Assembly: GCF_018446385.1 (NCBI RefSeq)
Contig: NC_055987.1
Span: 11,245,705 to 11,309,704, forward strand
Origin: Zingiber officinale
Lineage: Eukaryota; Streptophyta; Magnoliopsida; Zingiberales; Zingiberaceae
Direction: 5' to 3'
Length of the DNA: 64,000 bases
Made by a program: the position numbers and the translations under genes. The first letter of the stretch is position 1. Every line of letters starts with the position of its first letter. Positions 33,956 to 47,075 of this stretch are shown here, piece after piece. The notes under the pieces are model-generated. The model worked only from the letters and a program-made list of their open reading frames with translations, had not been told where the DNA came from and ran no database searches.

Positions 33956-35540
33956 TAAGCTCTTAGGATTTGGTGCAATAGCAGCTCTCATGCCTAATAA
34001 TTTATAAGCTTTTAAGATTTTCTGTTCACGCCTCACAATTTATAAGCTTTTAAGATTTGCTACTGTTTGTAGGTCCGGATAGGCCAGCTAGTGAGGATTT
34101 TATTTGAAAAATAACTAAAGATCTTTCTCGAGTTTTGGAATTAAATTAGTAGCAATAGTATAAAAATAAATAATACAAAATCTGAAAGAAAGAGACTCGA
34201 AATTTTACTTGGTTACAATCGAGATGGTTGTTAATCTAAGACAATGACAGCACTAGAAAAATCTCCTTTGTGTAGGCAGAGAAACCTATTACAATCTTTG
34301 AACACTCAGACTATTGCTAGAAAATAAATGCTTGAGTTGTTGATATATTTCCTAGCTCCAGGGGTATTTTTATAGCTTCTGGAAATTTCATCCATACCTT
34401 GAGGGTGCCTCCCAAGGGTTTGGAAGGCACTTCCAGTGAGGCGGCAGCGGATAAAATTTTATCTGCTGCAAATGACTATTTTGGCCAGGTCGAGGGCGTC
34501 CTCCGCCTGAAAGTGGCGGAGGCGCTGGCTCGCTTCGGAGGCGCCTTCAACACTTTGTTGAGGGCGCCTCCAGCAGTGTTCTCCAGCTCTTTTCGCTCTC
34601 CTGTTGCTCCGGTCGTTTGGATGATTACGGTCAATCAAAAATAGGGCTCACCCGAACCCAATTTTCGGTCTTCTCTTTAAGCAGGCTTCCGCTCCGGCTT
34701 CTCGTCCCTCGAACGTCACGTACGTTATTCTTATCCACCGGTGTACTCTTCCGTAGCCCTCTCGTCCCTCGGACGCACCGAACCCGTCAACTCCTTTCTC
34801 GTGCAGTCATTCTCGTTAGCTACGTCTTCCGCTCGACTTCCTGTGCTCCTAAGCTTATGCACACTTAGACACAGGGATTAAACCAGAGCATGACCTAACC
34901 TAACTTGGTTGATCACACAAAAATAATCTTGAGGTTCTACCACTGTTCACACCTCACAATTTATAAGTTTTTAAGATTTAGTGCATTAGCAGCTCTCATG
35001 CCTAACAATTTATAAGTTTTTTAAAACAAATATAGATTCGTTAATATAACGATCTTCTAATATCGGCTCTATAGATATAGATGAAAGTAAATACAGATAC
35101 ATAGACATTATACGTATCGAGAGGTAAATACTAAGTTGTCAATTTTTGATAATCGATTCCTACATATTATACTAGAAATGTGATAAAACTACTGTCTGTG
35201 CTAAGCCTCGAAGATAATTATAAACTTTTAAGGTTTGACATAGTAGTAGCTTTAATGCCTAACAGTCTATAAGCATTGGTTTATTGTATTTTTCAACGCG
35301 ACTTTAAAATCATTCAAACGCGTCATTCAAATGCATTTTATAGTAATACACTGATTTATTTATGGTAATTTTAAAAGGAATGCTAATTTATGGTAATTAA
35401 AATTATTTAAACGCATCAATTTTAAGGAACACTGATTTATTTATGTTAATTTTCATATGTGGTCGCTACCTTCGACTCATAATGCGAACGCTTTAATTAT
35501 CATGAGTTCAATTCATCTAAGAAATATTTTCTCATCAAAT
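33956..35540. repeat. Segmental duplicate, copy 2, right part, with about 50-bp degenerate units
   Basis: This is the paralogue of 11350-11690. Units around CTCTCATGCCTAACAATTTATAAGC recur about five times and are split by the copia-type LTR at about 34064. The segment ends near 35540 in the same place as copy 1 (around the CATCTAAGAAATAT motif). Confidence 0.6.
34064..34942 (-). mobile_element. Copia-type LTR, old and with eroded ends
   Basis: In the inverse orientation it matches the family of 21809 and 63012: a GGCCAGCTAG block near one end, a TTGATCACAC block near the other, GGCGCC-type palindromes at about 34400-34570 and a TATA-like box next to them at about 34369. The terminal TG/CA are changed and no clean duplication is left, so it is probably an older solo LTR. 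Edges are approximate. Confidence 0.55.
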
Positions 35541-36001
35541 AAACACATTAAATATCATCAATGGAATATATATAATATATATATAATAACAATAATAATA
35601 TTATTATTATTATTATTATCATGCAAAGTTCTGGACGATCCTCATAAGTCTGAACACCCGACCCTCCAAAATGAATCAGGACATCCAGACAAGATATTTC
35701 ATAATTTTTTTTATTTCTTAAAAATTACTTATATCGGTTAATTTGATTTTTATTTTATTTCTTAAAAATTAATTTGTTTTTTATTTGATTTTAAAATTTC
35801 TTATTCATTTAAATTGAATAATCCAAAATAAATAAAATCGATAAAAATTATCATAAATGACTATGATATCCAAACAGATCTCCTTCGTATTGATTTTGAG
35901 ACGAATTGATGGGACACTCTGATGAACCTATTCGCCACCAAAGAGACTCCAATACCTTTTGACATAAATAGATTTGATTTTTTTTTCCTTACCAAAGAGT
36001 A
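35541..36001. other. Gene-free spacer upstream of the Sec61-beta gene
   Basis: This is A/T-rich with an (ATT)n run at about 35601-35620. A block at 35680-35870 resembles the A/T-rich part of the duplicated segment (10310-10560). No gene is seen. Confidence 0.5.
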
Positions 36002-36050
36002 TTGGGCTAGGTGTCCAAGAGAGGCCCATCAAAAACCTTTACTATATAAT
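36002..36050 (+). promoter_or_regulatory. Sec61-beta promoter: two site II-type motifs and a TATA box
   Basis: TTGGGCT (36002-36008) and GGCCCA (36023-36028) are site II/TCP-type elements, known from promoters of plant ribosomal and other housekeeping genes. TATATAAT follows at 36043-36050. The transcript would start near 36075-36085. The assignment to the gene downstream rests on position. Confidence 0.65.
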
Positions 36051-36132
36051 CTCTTCTCAGAATGAAAACGGAAGGCCGGTTCTTCCCTTTCGGAATCCTC
36101 ATCGGAAAACCTAGATTCGATCCGTCGCAAAG

Positions 36133-37419
36133 GTACGATTTTGATTGCATTCGACGTGCTGTTTGCTTGAGTGAAAGATGCACGTGCTCCTTGATTAACT
36201 ATTGTCTCATCCCTGAGGACCCGATCTGCATATGATTGCTGAGATCCCCATTTTTACGAGGATTTGATAGATCTCCCGGGATGCATATTCGACTTGCATG
36301 ATATATCGGCGTTATCTTGTGCCTTATAGTAGTTGTTGGTATTATTTTATTGCTTTGATCTGTTCTTCAAGTAGCAAAAACTCTAAATTGAGAAGAACTG
36401 GTAATTGGATGGACGACAGTTTATGCGAATTTCATGGTTAAATCAGTGGCGGAAGAATATTTTCTAGGAGCATATGCATTTATCTACCTGGAGATTCTGG
36501 AGAGCTGGTTTTATTGGCTGTTTAATGACACTGATCGCACCCTACTGCTCTGATTATGATATTGTATTAGTTATTGCTCAAACTTTTAAGATGTGTGGTG
36601 CTCACTAGCATGTATGATATAGTTTGTGGACTACTGATCACAATTCGTATGAAACACATTCTAGGAATTTCTCATCTTCATGTACTTTTTCATCAGTAAT
36701 ACATTCATCTTGGCCTAAAATTGGTAACTTATCTTTCTTTTCTCATAAGTGCTACCTTGTTACGTGTACTTTTGTGGTTCAAGTAATACACAAACAAAGT
36801 AATTCATTAGTGAATAAGCTCCTATATACAACTTCTTGTTCGATTTGTTTCTCTCTTTTTAGTATTCTATTGAGTCCTGCCTTTTTCTCCCAACGTTGTC
36901 AAACTGAGGATCATATCGTGACTCACTTTTATGAAGTTTCATACTGTAAATCAAATCACCAGGCCTGAGTAGTCAAAATAATTAAATAGATTTTAAGATT
37001 TCTATCTTAAATAGATGTTTTCTTTCTAAATTATCAAAATATTATAATTCCTATTCAATGGATCATACTCGTGGTTCATAAACAAAAAGAAAAAGAAAAG
37101 AAAAAATATATATAGGCTATTCTATGCCACTTTGATAAAAAAAGATTCAGAATTATTATTTGTTTCATTTCTTGTCTGTGGCTGCCAACTCCTTGACTCC
37201 ATTTGATTGTGTGTAACCTAAAGATTCATCTTTCATTTTGAGGGTTGAGTTTAATTATGAATGAATTTAGTTTAATTATAATTAGGTTATGTTTAATTTG
37301 AAAGGTTTGAATTTAGTTTTTGATAGGCTTTGTCCTTTTTCATCCACAAGATACGGGTTGCAGCCCATCAAATTGGCACAATTCTTTAAATTTTTTGATA
37401 TATATTGATTATATGACAG
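36133..37419 (+). other. 5'-UTR intron of the Sec61-beta gene (inferred)
   Basis: A GC-richer leader (about 36065-36132) ends at AAAG and GT at 36133. A CAG acceptor at 37417-37419 lies 5 bp before the start codon. A leader intron of 1287 bp would fit a strongly expressed plant housekeeping gene. The internal sequence is T-rich and shows no gene. Confidence 0.6.
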
Positions 37420-37424
37420 TTAAA

Positions 37425-37670
37425 ATGGTGGCTAATGCTGGAGGTCCACCCAGAGGAAGTGCAGCAGCTGCTGCGAGCTTGCGTAGGCGGAGAACGGCAG
37501 GTGGTGGTGGTGCAGCTGCCGGCGGAGGTGCCAGTACGATGCTCCAGTTCTACACTGATGATGCTGCTGGTGCTAGGATGTCTCCCAACACTGTTCTCTT
37601 CATGAGCATTGGATTTATTGCTGTTGTCGCCCTTCTTCATGTTTTCGGTAAACTCTACATTCGTCATTAG
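37425..37670 (+). CDS. Protein transport protein Sec61 subunit beta
   Basis: This is a single coding exon of 81 residues. Sec61-beta is the small tail-anchored subunit of the ER translocon, next to Sec61-alpha and -gamma, and helps channel assembly and ribosome or SRP-receptor contact. The N-terminal half is cytosolic and low-complexity (Ala/Gly/Arg-rich). It is followed by the family signature [18 protein letters not shown] at residues 40-57 and one membrane helix at about 56-74. The last residues, GKLYIRH, face the ER lumen. Length and layout match plant Sec61-beta. The Met at 37425 is chosen because upstream in-frame Mets (37320, 37413) lie inside the inferred leader intron, before the CAG at 37417-37419. 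The gene is tail to tail with the peroxidase gene, 258 bp apart. No break is seen. Plants usually have several Sec61-beta genes, so the exact paralogue is unknown. Confidence 0.95.
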   Translation: MVANAGGPPRGSAAAAASLRRRRTAGGGGAAAGGGASTMLQFYTDDAAGARMSPNTVLFMSIGFIAVVALLHVFGKLYIRH

Positions 37671-37928
37671 TGTTTCGTCAATTCATCAAACATGCGTCTG
37701 ATCGAATGTTTACCCTCCTTTTCCTTTGATGTATCGGATATGACATAATGTTTATGTTTTGGTGGTAGAAAAACCATGGTTTTGTTATTGAATTCCCAAC
37801 TACAGCGTATGCTTAAAGTTGCTCACTTTACTAGATTGTTTTGATATTCCAGTTGAGAAGCCAAAGGTCTTATTTTATCTCACTACATCAGTGAGCAGCT
37901 GCAGCATCAGTTCCACTGATTCATATTA
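37671..37928. terminator. Shared 3' flank of two convergent genes
   Basis: Both 3' untranslated regions and poly(A) sites must lie in or overlap this 258-bp spacer. No single canonical signal stands out. Overlapping antisense transcript ends are possible. Confidence 0.35.
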
Positions 37929-39353
<1,425 letters not shown>

Positions 39354-40887
39354 GGAAGATTATCAAGCTTGGCAGGCAGGATCATAATGAATTTGCTCAG
39401 CTGCGAATTAAATCTCGCATGCAAATTTATGAACAAATAGACATCTCCGTTCCAACCGCCAGCGTAACAGGGTGCGGATTTGCAAGCAAAGCTTCGGTTT
39501 ATCTTGAGAGCTAACGCAGATGTTTCCAAGTTTGGGGTCTTGGTTTGAATTTAAAGGAGAAGGCGCAGCAAAGAAGCGTCGAGTATTCAGACTTGCTTAG
39601 TTCATGCGTTTGAATTATTATCAGAAGATGAGCAGCTTTTCTGGTTGATTGATTAATGAAGTATATGTCACCAGGAACCGTATAATGTCTTCATCTCATT
39701 GATTCTTGAATATATATTTTGGAGAAACAAAATAAAAAATAAGAGTCAACTTTTGCTAATATTTTTGTCATGAAAAATACATGACCTAATTGTTTTAATT
39801 TACTTTAATAGATCTTAGCTTACCCTAGTTATGATATCATGATTAGTGTTCTTATCTGAGATCGTCAGAGGCACCGGTGAGCTATTTTTGAAATTGACGA
39901 AATCACTAATCACCAAAGAAAGGAATGGGTCGTCAAAGATGTTCGCCAATCCTAAGAGGGAGAGAAAGAAAGGGAAGGATTACAATGGAAACCAGAGGTG
40001 CTCTAGCTCAACCCGCATTCCGACATTCAAATAAAATTTCCAGCGACAGGGAAATGGAGAAAAGGAATAATGATATGTAGAAGTATTCATGTGTATAATT
40101 ATATACATGTCCATATCTTCGTTCGCGAGAGCGGACACCTTTTATATTATTGTCGTTGAAAACTTCTCTTCAGGTATTAATTGATCATGGGATAGTATCA
40201 TGCCCTGATAAAGGAGATGTCACATCATCATATCTAAAGTCATATCACTGATATTCTGTACTACCGTAGAAGATGATACTATACAAGTTATCATATGATA
40301 GGTGCATCATGTTGCCCCATGTGCCTTGACAACTCATGTGATACATTATGAGCCATTGGTTGGTGGGGCCGAAGCATTAGGTCGATGGAGCCAATTGGAG
40401 TTTAGATAGAGCATCCAGTCGATTATTGGAAATTTAGTTTTGGTGATCAATAAATTAAATAGGGATAAGATGACTATTTTACAAGTAGACTGTTATAAAT
40501 AAATTTCTCGAGTGAAGGAGAAATTAATGTTTAATGAAGGTAAACAAATTATGATTGTAATATTAATTAATTAATATTTATAATAGATTCAGTAAATAAT
40601 TAATCATATTAATCAATTGAATTAATTAATAATAATTGATAATATTTAAGTTAAAAGACACACCATGTGTTTTTTTCACTTCTTGGAAGAAACTTTCATC
40701 CCTATAAAAGAAATCTCTTTCCTTCCATTTAAAATACTCGACATTCAAGTTGTGAATTTTTCTCTTGAGTTTTCTTCTCTCTCCTCCCTTAAAAGTTTCA
40801 AGACTTCAAAAGTTTGATAGGGCTTGAAATTTGGAGTGCTACTATTTCGAGACACAAGTCGTTGTTTCTTGGGAGACGATTATCGAT
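39354..40887. other. Gene-free interval: peroxidase upstream DNA and unidentified repeat flank
   Basis: The first few hundred bases are probably peroxidase promoter. A short palindrome (CATGTGTATAATTATATACATG-like) lies near 40089-40110. A TATA-like box with a pyrimidine-rich leader at about 40700-40790 looks like part of an LTR. The sequence up to 40887 probably continued at 46894 before the gypsy insertion. No gene was recognised. Confidence 0.4.
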
Positions 40888-43800
40888 TGATATGGGTTAT
40901 GATAAACCGCCCTGTCGGATGACATGGAGGTCACAGTCGAGAGAGAAAAGAGAAGCCCTTAGCTGGGTGAATGTATGATTAATAGGACAAAGCTCGATCG
41001 AGCTTATAATACATTAGGTAATTCATCTACCCAGCTACCACCAACATGATTCAATTTAGTTTTGAGCCCTCTGATAATCTCTCTGTTAGTTACTTTAGCT
41101 TAACTATTGCTCTGTGGATATACCACAAAGGTGAAAGCCTGTGTGATACCGTACTCCAAGCACCACTCCTTAATTCTCCAATCTTGAAATTATCTCCCAT
41201 TATCAGAAACTAATTTGTGTGGAATACCAAATCTACAAACAATATACTGTCATAAGAACTTAATGACTGCTTGTTCAGTAATCCTGGCCAATGACTCAAC
41301 CTCCACCCATTTTGAAAAATAATCCACAGCCACTAATAAAAACCTCCTCTGCTCAGGTGCAATAGGAAATAGTCCCACTATATCTATTCCCCATTGATCA
41401 AAGGGGCAAGATACAATGAAAGTCTTCAAGAATTCAGTGGGATGATGTGAAATATTTTGATGCTTATGACAAGATAAAGATGTTGTTACAAGCTGAGTAG
41501 CATCCTTTTGCAAAGTAGGCTAAAAGTATCCAGTTAATAATATTTTTCTGGCAAGAGATCACCCCCCCATATGACTACGACAAGAACCTTGATGCACTTC
41601 ATGTAGAATATACTACATATCATCTGGTCTGGCACACTTAAGTAGGGGACAAGAAAAAACCCTTTTATATAATTATTCACCCACTATGATGTATCGACTA
41701 GCTCTCTTCTTGAATACACGTGCTTATTCCCTGTCAGCTGGCAAGATACCTTGCTGTAAGAACATGATAATTGATGTCCTCCAATCACCCTGTATCTCCA
41801 CATCAACCTGTCATTCAATACAAGACACCAACACTGTTTGCTCCACAAGTCTCTCTAAATTCCAAGGTGTTATAAAGGAAGCCAGTTTAGCTAATTCATC
41901 TGCTACTTGATTATCCAATCGGACAATCTTTTGTATGCTTACTTCTTGGAATCCAGCTTTCAACTTATCAAATGCTTCTACATATAATTTGAGTCGGTCA
42001 TTGCTGATCTCAAAATTGCTTGTTAATTACTATGCTGCTAACTGAGAATCAGAATAAATCAAAATCCGAGTGGCCTTTACGTGCCTTGCAACTTGTAGTC
42101 TTGCTATTAACACCTCATATTCTGCTTCATTATTAGTAGTTCTGTAATGTAATTGAACAGATAGCTGCATTCGATCTTCCTTTGGTGATATAAGAAGAAT
42201 TCCTATTCCACCGCCTTGCCGAGTAGAAGACCCATCAACATATATTTTCCAAGTTTCCTTTTCTTCTGGACCTTGTATTTCTGTTATAAAATCGGCTAAG
42301 GTTTGGACTTTGATTGCCACTCGGGGTTGGTACTATATATTATATTCACTAAGCTCAGTTGTCCATTTAATCAATCGTCTGGACGCCTTCGGGTTAATGA
42401 GTACTCGACCCAAAGTACTATTAGTTAGTACTATAATTGGATGTGATAAGAAGTAAGAGCGTAATCTCCGAGTGGCTAGAATTAATCCGTAGGCCAATTT
42501 CTTGAGTGTAGTATAGCGACACTCGGCTCCTTTTAATAAGTGACTTAAGAAATACACAGGCTGCTATTCTTTCCCCTCTCGCCTCATCAAAACCAAGCCA
42601 ACAGCATGCTCTTTTGCTGACAGATAAACCCATAAAGTCTCTCCTACTATGGGTTTATCTAATACAAGCAGAGTAGACAAATAATTTTTTAACTCTTCAA
42701 ACGCTTTATCACAATCTTCATCCCATTGGAATTTAGTAGCCCAGCGAAGTATCTTAAAGAAAGGAAGATTTAGGTCAACCAATCGAGAAATAAAGCATGA
42801 TAGAGCATATCCGATCGGTCAACCTCTGCACCTCTTCCATGTTGTATGGTTGAGCCATATATTGAAGCGCCTGTATACTTTACTGGGATTGGCTTCTATT
42901 CCCCGGTCGGCATCATGCTACACATGAAGCATGTGCTCTATGACCATAGGGGACCTGTTACTTCCTTGGGCATCCAGGCGAACACATCATTGTTGCGTAT
43001 TAAACATTGTATCAGCTCAGTTTTCAGTTTCGATTCCAGATCTGATGCTACATGAGTGATAACTTCCGACCGACCAATTTGAATTTGCACCTTCTCTTTT
43101 TCTTCATACACCAGGGCAGGTGGTCCTTCTTGGATAGCATTAACTTCCATTCTTTGAATTTTTCGTGCAGCATTGGCCTCCGCCTTAACTATTTTCACGT
43201 AGCACTTGTGCGCTACCAGTTGATCCCCTTTTACCTCCCTTATTTAATCATCCACAGGAAATTTGATCTTCTAGCAAAAAGTAGAAACGATCGCCCGAAA
43301 TTCATTTAAGGCCGGTCGGCCCAGGATAACATTATATGCAGAGGGCACACCCACCACCATGAAATACGACCGACACGTCCTCATTAAGGGGTCTTCTCCC
43401 AAATATATAGCCAATTTTATCTGTCCCAATGGTTGAACTTCATTTCCAGTGAACTCGTATAGAGGAGTTACCATGGGATGCAACTCACTATAATCTATCT
43501 ACAACTGATTAAAAGCTTGTTTGAAAATAATATTAATTAAACTACCAGTGTCAATAAAAGTACGAGAAATGTTATAATTGGCTATAATAGCTTTGATTAT
43601 TATTAATGCATCGTCATGGGGCACGTCTACCCCCTTCAGAACTCTGGACCCGAAACTAATTTCTGGCTCGACCACCTTTTTTGCGCTACACCCCACAACA
43701 TGAATTTCCAATCGCCGAACATGTGATTGCCTCACCTGGTTGGAATCACCATTCGTCGGTCCTTCAGCTATCATGTTAATATTACCTCGGGGAGCGTTGC

Positions 43801-45180
43801 TGTGATTTTATTCTTACTGAGCTGATGTTGTTTCTTGTTGCGCCTGATCGGGTGCTTGAGTTTGCCCGACCGAGAGTGACAGAACTCTTGTCTATAATTC
43901 AACCGTCCGATACTCCAGCTTGAGCAGACTATTTTCCCTCAGATATTGTCTGCGAATTGGGGCTGGAGAATGCCGTCGATATTGAGGATTATGAGCTTGC
44001 TGATTCCTCAGGGTATAATAATTTTCTGTGCTATGAGTATTCGTTTGATGATATGTTCACCATCTTCGTGGGATCTCTTGAGGGACCCCACGCGTTGCAC
44101 AACTTGAGGTCGTGGTTCAGGATGTCATTGGGGAGGAACTGTGCAAGGTCCTCTGGGTGGCTGAGCAAGCACCACCGAACGCTTTACATTTGGAGTGAGA
44201 GTGGGAGTGACAACTTCCTTTCTCCAAGCGGCTTGAGCTTCTTCCACATTGATGAACTCAGTCGCTCGTTCGATCAATAAATCAAAATTGGTTGGAGGGT
44301 TTTTGACCAAATCTTTAAAGAAATCATTATCATTAAGCCCTTGAGAAAAGACACTTACCAAGATTTCGATGGTAGCCGTAGGTACATCTATGACTACCTG
44401 ATTGGACCTCTTAATATAGGCTCTAATAAATTCCTTCGGCCCCTTTTTAATTGAAAAGAGACTCTAGGGGGTCTTGTGATATCGCCGGTTGTTAGAGGAA
44501 TGATGAAGAAATACCTTACGAAAATCCTTGAAGCGATGAATAGAATTATCTGGTAGCCGCTTAAACCACCTTTGAGATGCTCCTCTAAAGGTAGTAAGGA
44601 ACATCTAACATTTGACACCATCAGTGAATTGTTGCAAGAGAGCAGCATTCTCAAATTTAATAAGGTGATCTTCTGGATCGATTGTTCCAGAATATTCTTC
44701 GATATTTAAATTTTGATAATGCTTCGGCAGAGGATCATCTAGCACTCGTTGAGAGAATGGAGTAACGATCCTCTCAGGAGAATTATTGTTGGCTACAATC
44801 TTCCCTTTACATTTATCATGTATAGATGCTTCTCCCGAAGATTCTTGGGGAGCTTCCTTCCATCCTCCTTGCTCAAAAGGTGTACGAAGAAATACTCGAG
44901 GACGTCGGGTTAGGGAGAGAGTAGGAAGCAGGCAAGTAGGATCCCCTTCCTCACCTCTTCTCTCCCTTTGACAAGTAATTGTTGATATCGCTGGATTTGG
45001 AGCCATGGGCAATGTATCACCAGTATTGACTTGTTGTTGTTGCTGCAAGAGCTTCTGTACTCTGGCGTTGATGAGCAACTCCAGATCTTCTTACGTCATA
45101 GTTATGTTGTTAAGTTTTCCAGCTTCTTCCATCTCGTAGCTTCAGATTCAGGTAAAGAATCTCACAGATGACGCCAAATT

Positions 45181-46893
45181 TGATCTTGTTTGAAATCTGC
45201 GAGGTGGCGCACTAGCTCCGGTGAATAGTGGTTCCGATAAAGACGCACTCCTGGAGATCTGAAAGAGCTCCTAAACGGTCCTACGCATAGTGAGATGAGC
45301 CAATAAAGCGTTAGTGACCTAAGATCGGGGTGAGGATCCCTGATTAGGTCCTCCGATGCTCAAGTCAGTTCCTCTCTTAAAGGTGGAAGAAGAAGAAGAA
45401 GAATTACAGTAATGAAAGTACTCAGAAGTGGAGTTTTGGATGCTAGAGTTTACGTACCTTGCCAATAGAGAGGATTCCCCTTTTTATACTACCTCATACA
45501 ACCTACGTAGTCATGAGGTGACCCCCGATTTATTAGAGTTTGTTAAGAGATGAAGTCATACTTTAGACTTCGTGTAATAATCTTTTAAGGAATCTTTTTT
45601 ATACCATATATGTACCTCTTTTGTCATTTATGATTCATATTCCTGATGAAATATGAATATGAACATGTCCTTGTAACTGAGGAAGCTTCTAGAGAATGTT
45701 TCCCGCCAAATTCACCAAGCTGTCATAAAGCTATTTAATACTTGTACACTATCTTTCATTAAATATGTCTCGGCCGGTCATTCAAGCCGACCAGGTATAT
45801 ATTGAGAATATCTTTTGTTAAGTATGTCTCGGTCGGTCATCCAAGCCGGTCACATATATATATTGAGAATACATTCTGCCAAACATGTTTCGGCCGGTCA
45901 AGAGTGTACTATATACTTTATAAGACTGAATACCTTTAAGCTCGGTCGGGATTTGTCCGAGAGAGTGCATATAGGCACATTAGTGCCCGCTCGGCCTTCA
46001 CTAGGTCGGTAATATACTAAAAGCTACATAAGGCCAAGTGTCTTTACACTTGATCGGGCTTTGTCCGACCGACTGTATATAAGCACACTAGTGCTCTCTC
46101 GATTTTCACTCGGCTGGTAATATACTAAAAGCTATATAAGGCTAAGTGCCTTTAAGCTATATAAGCACACTAGTGCTCGTTCGATGTTCACTCGGCCGGT
46201 AATATACTAAAAGCTATATAAAGCTAAGTTCCTTTAAGCTCGGTTGGGTTTTGTCTGGCCGAGCATATATAAGTACACTAGTTCTTGCTCGGCCTTCACT
46301 CGACTGGTAATATACTAAAAGCTGTATAAGGCTAGGTGCCTTTAAGCTCGGTCGGATTTTTCCCGACCGAGCGTATATAAGCACACTAGTTCTCGCTCAT
46401 CCTTCACTCAACCGTTAATATACTAAAAGCTGTATAAGGCTAAGTGCCTTTAAGCTCGCTCGAGCTTTGTCCGGGTGAGTGTATATAAGCACACTAGTGC
46501 TCGCTCGACCTTCAGTCAGCCGGTAATATACTAAAAGTTGTATAAGGCTAAGTACCTTTATACTCGGTCGAGCTTTGTTCGACCGAGCGTATATAAGCAT
46601 ACTAGTGCTCGCTCGGCCTTCACTCGGCTGGTAATATACTAAAAGCTATATAAGGCTAAGTGCCTTTATGCTCGGTTGGGCTTTATCCGGCCGAGCGTAT
46701 ATAAGGACACTAGTGCTAGCTCGACCTTCACTCGGCCGGTAATATACTAAAAGCTGTATAAGGCTGAGTGCCTTCATGCTCTGTCGGGCTTTGTCCTATT
46801 AATCATACATTCACCTAGCTATAGACTTCTCCTTTCTCTCTCGGCTATAACCTCCATGTCATCCGACAGGGCAGCCTATCATAACCCATATCA
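45181..46893 (-). mobile_element. 5' LTR of the gypsy fossil (1713 bp)
   Basis: On the minus strand it starts TGATATGGG (46893) and ends AACAAGATCA (45181). It includes the 108-bp array. A GAAGAAGAA run lies at 45387-45402. The end shares the GATCA terminus with the LTRs at 13242 and 50581. Confidence 0.7.
45930..46795. repeat. 108-bp tandem array, about 8 units, each with a hairpin
   Basis: The anchor AATATACTAAAAG recurs at 46011, 46119, 46201, 46309, 46417, 46525, 46633 and 46741. The spacing is exactly 108 bp except once (82 bp, a 26-bp loss). Each unit has TATATAAG and a hairpin of the form GCTCGGTCGG, 7-base loop, CCGACCGAGC. The array sits inside the LTR of the gypsy fossil. Confidence 0.92.
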
Positions 46894-47010
46894 CCGATAA
46901 ACCATAAGCATATGAGCAGACAATATCGTCTTAAGGAAAGAAGGCCTAGCCTTCACCTTGTCCTTAATACTCTTATCACATAGTCGATCGAACCAACGAA
47001 TCTTGAAAGT
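46894..47010. other. Right flank of the gypsy fossil
   Basis: This short unidentified stretch is probably the continuation of the sequence that ended at 40887. No gene is seen. Confidence 0.4.
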
Positions 47011-47028
47011 TGTTAACACTGATTTACT

Positions 47029-47075
<47 letters not shown>

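Larger units (their letters stand above)
40888..46893 (-). mobile_element. Ty3/gypsy (Tat-like) fossil with inverted termini
   Basis: The edges are TGATATGGGTTATGAT at 40888 and its inverse at 46893, with near-duplicate flanks TCGAT (40883-40887) and CCGAT (46894-46898). The right LTR (45181-46893) is followed on the minus strand by a TGGCGTC-type primer site (45163-45176). In order come gag (about 44130-45080), protease (43270-43770), reverse transcriptase remains (42560-43200), RNase H, a second RNase H typical of the Tat lineage (about 42030-42320, YVDGSSTRQGGGIGILLISP) and integrase (about 41010-41510, with FDQWGIDIVG). The left end is not a direct LTR but an inverted copy of the first roughly 130 bp of the LTR. 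The element is broken, with many interruptions and a truncated integrase. Family is known from domain order; the terminal structure is seen directly. Confidence 0.8.
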
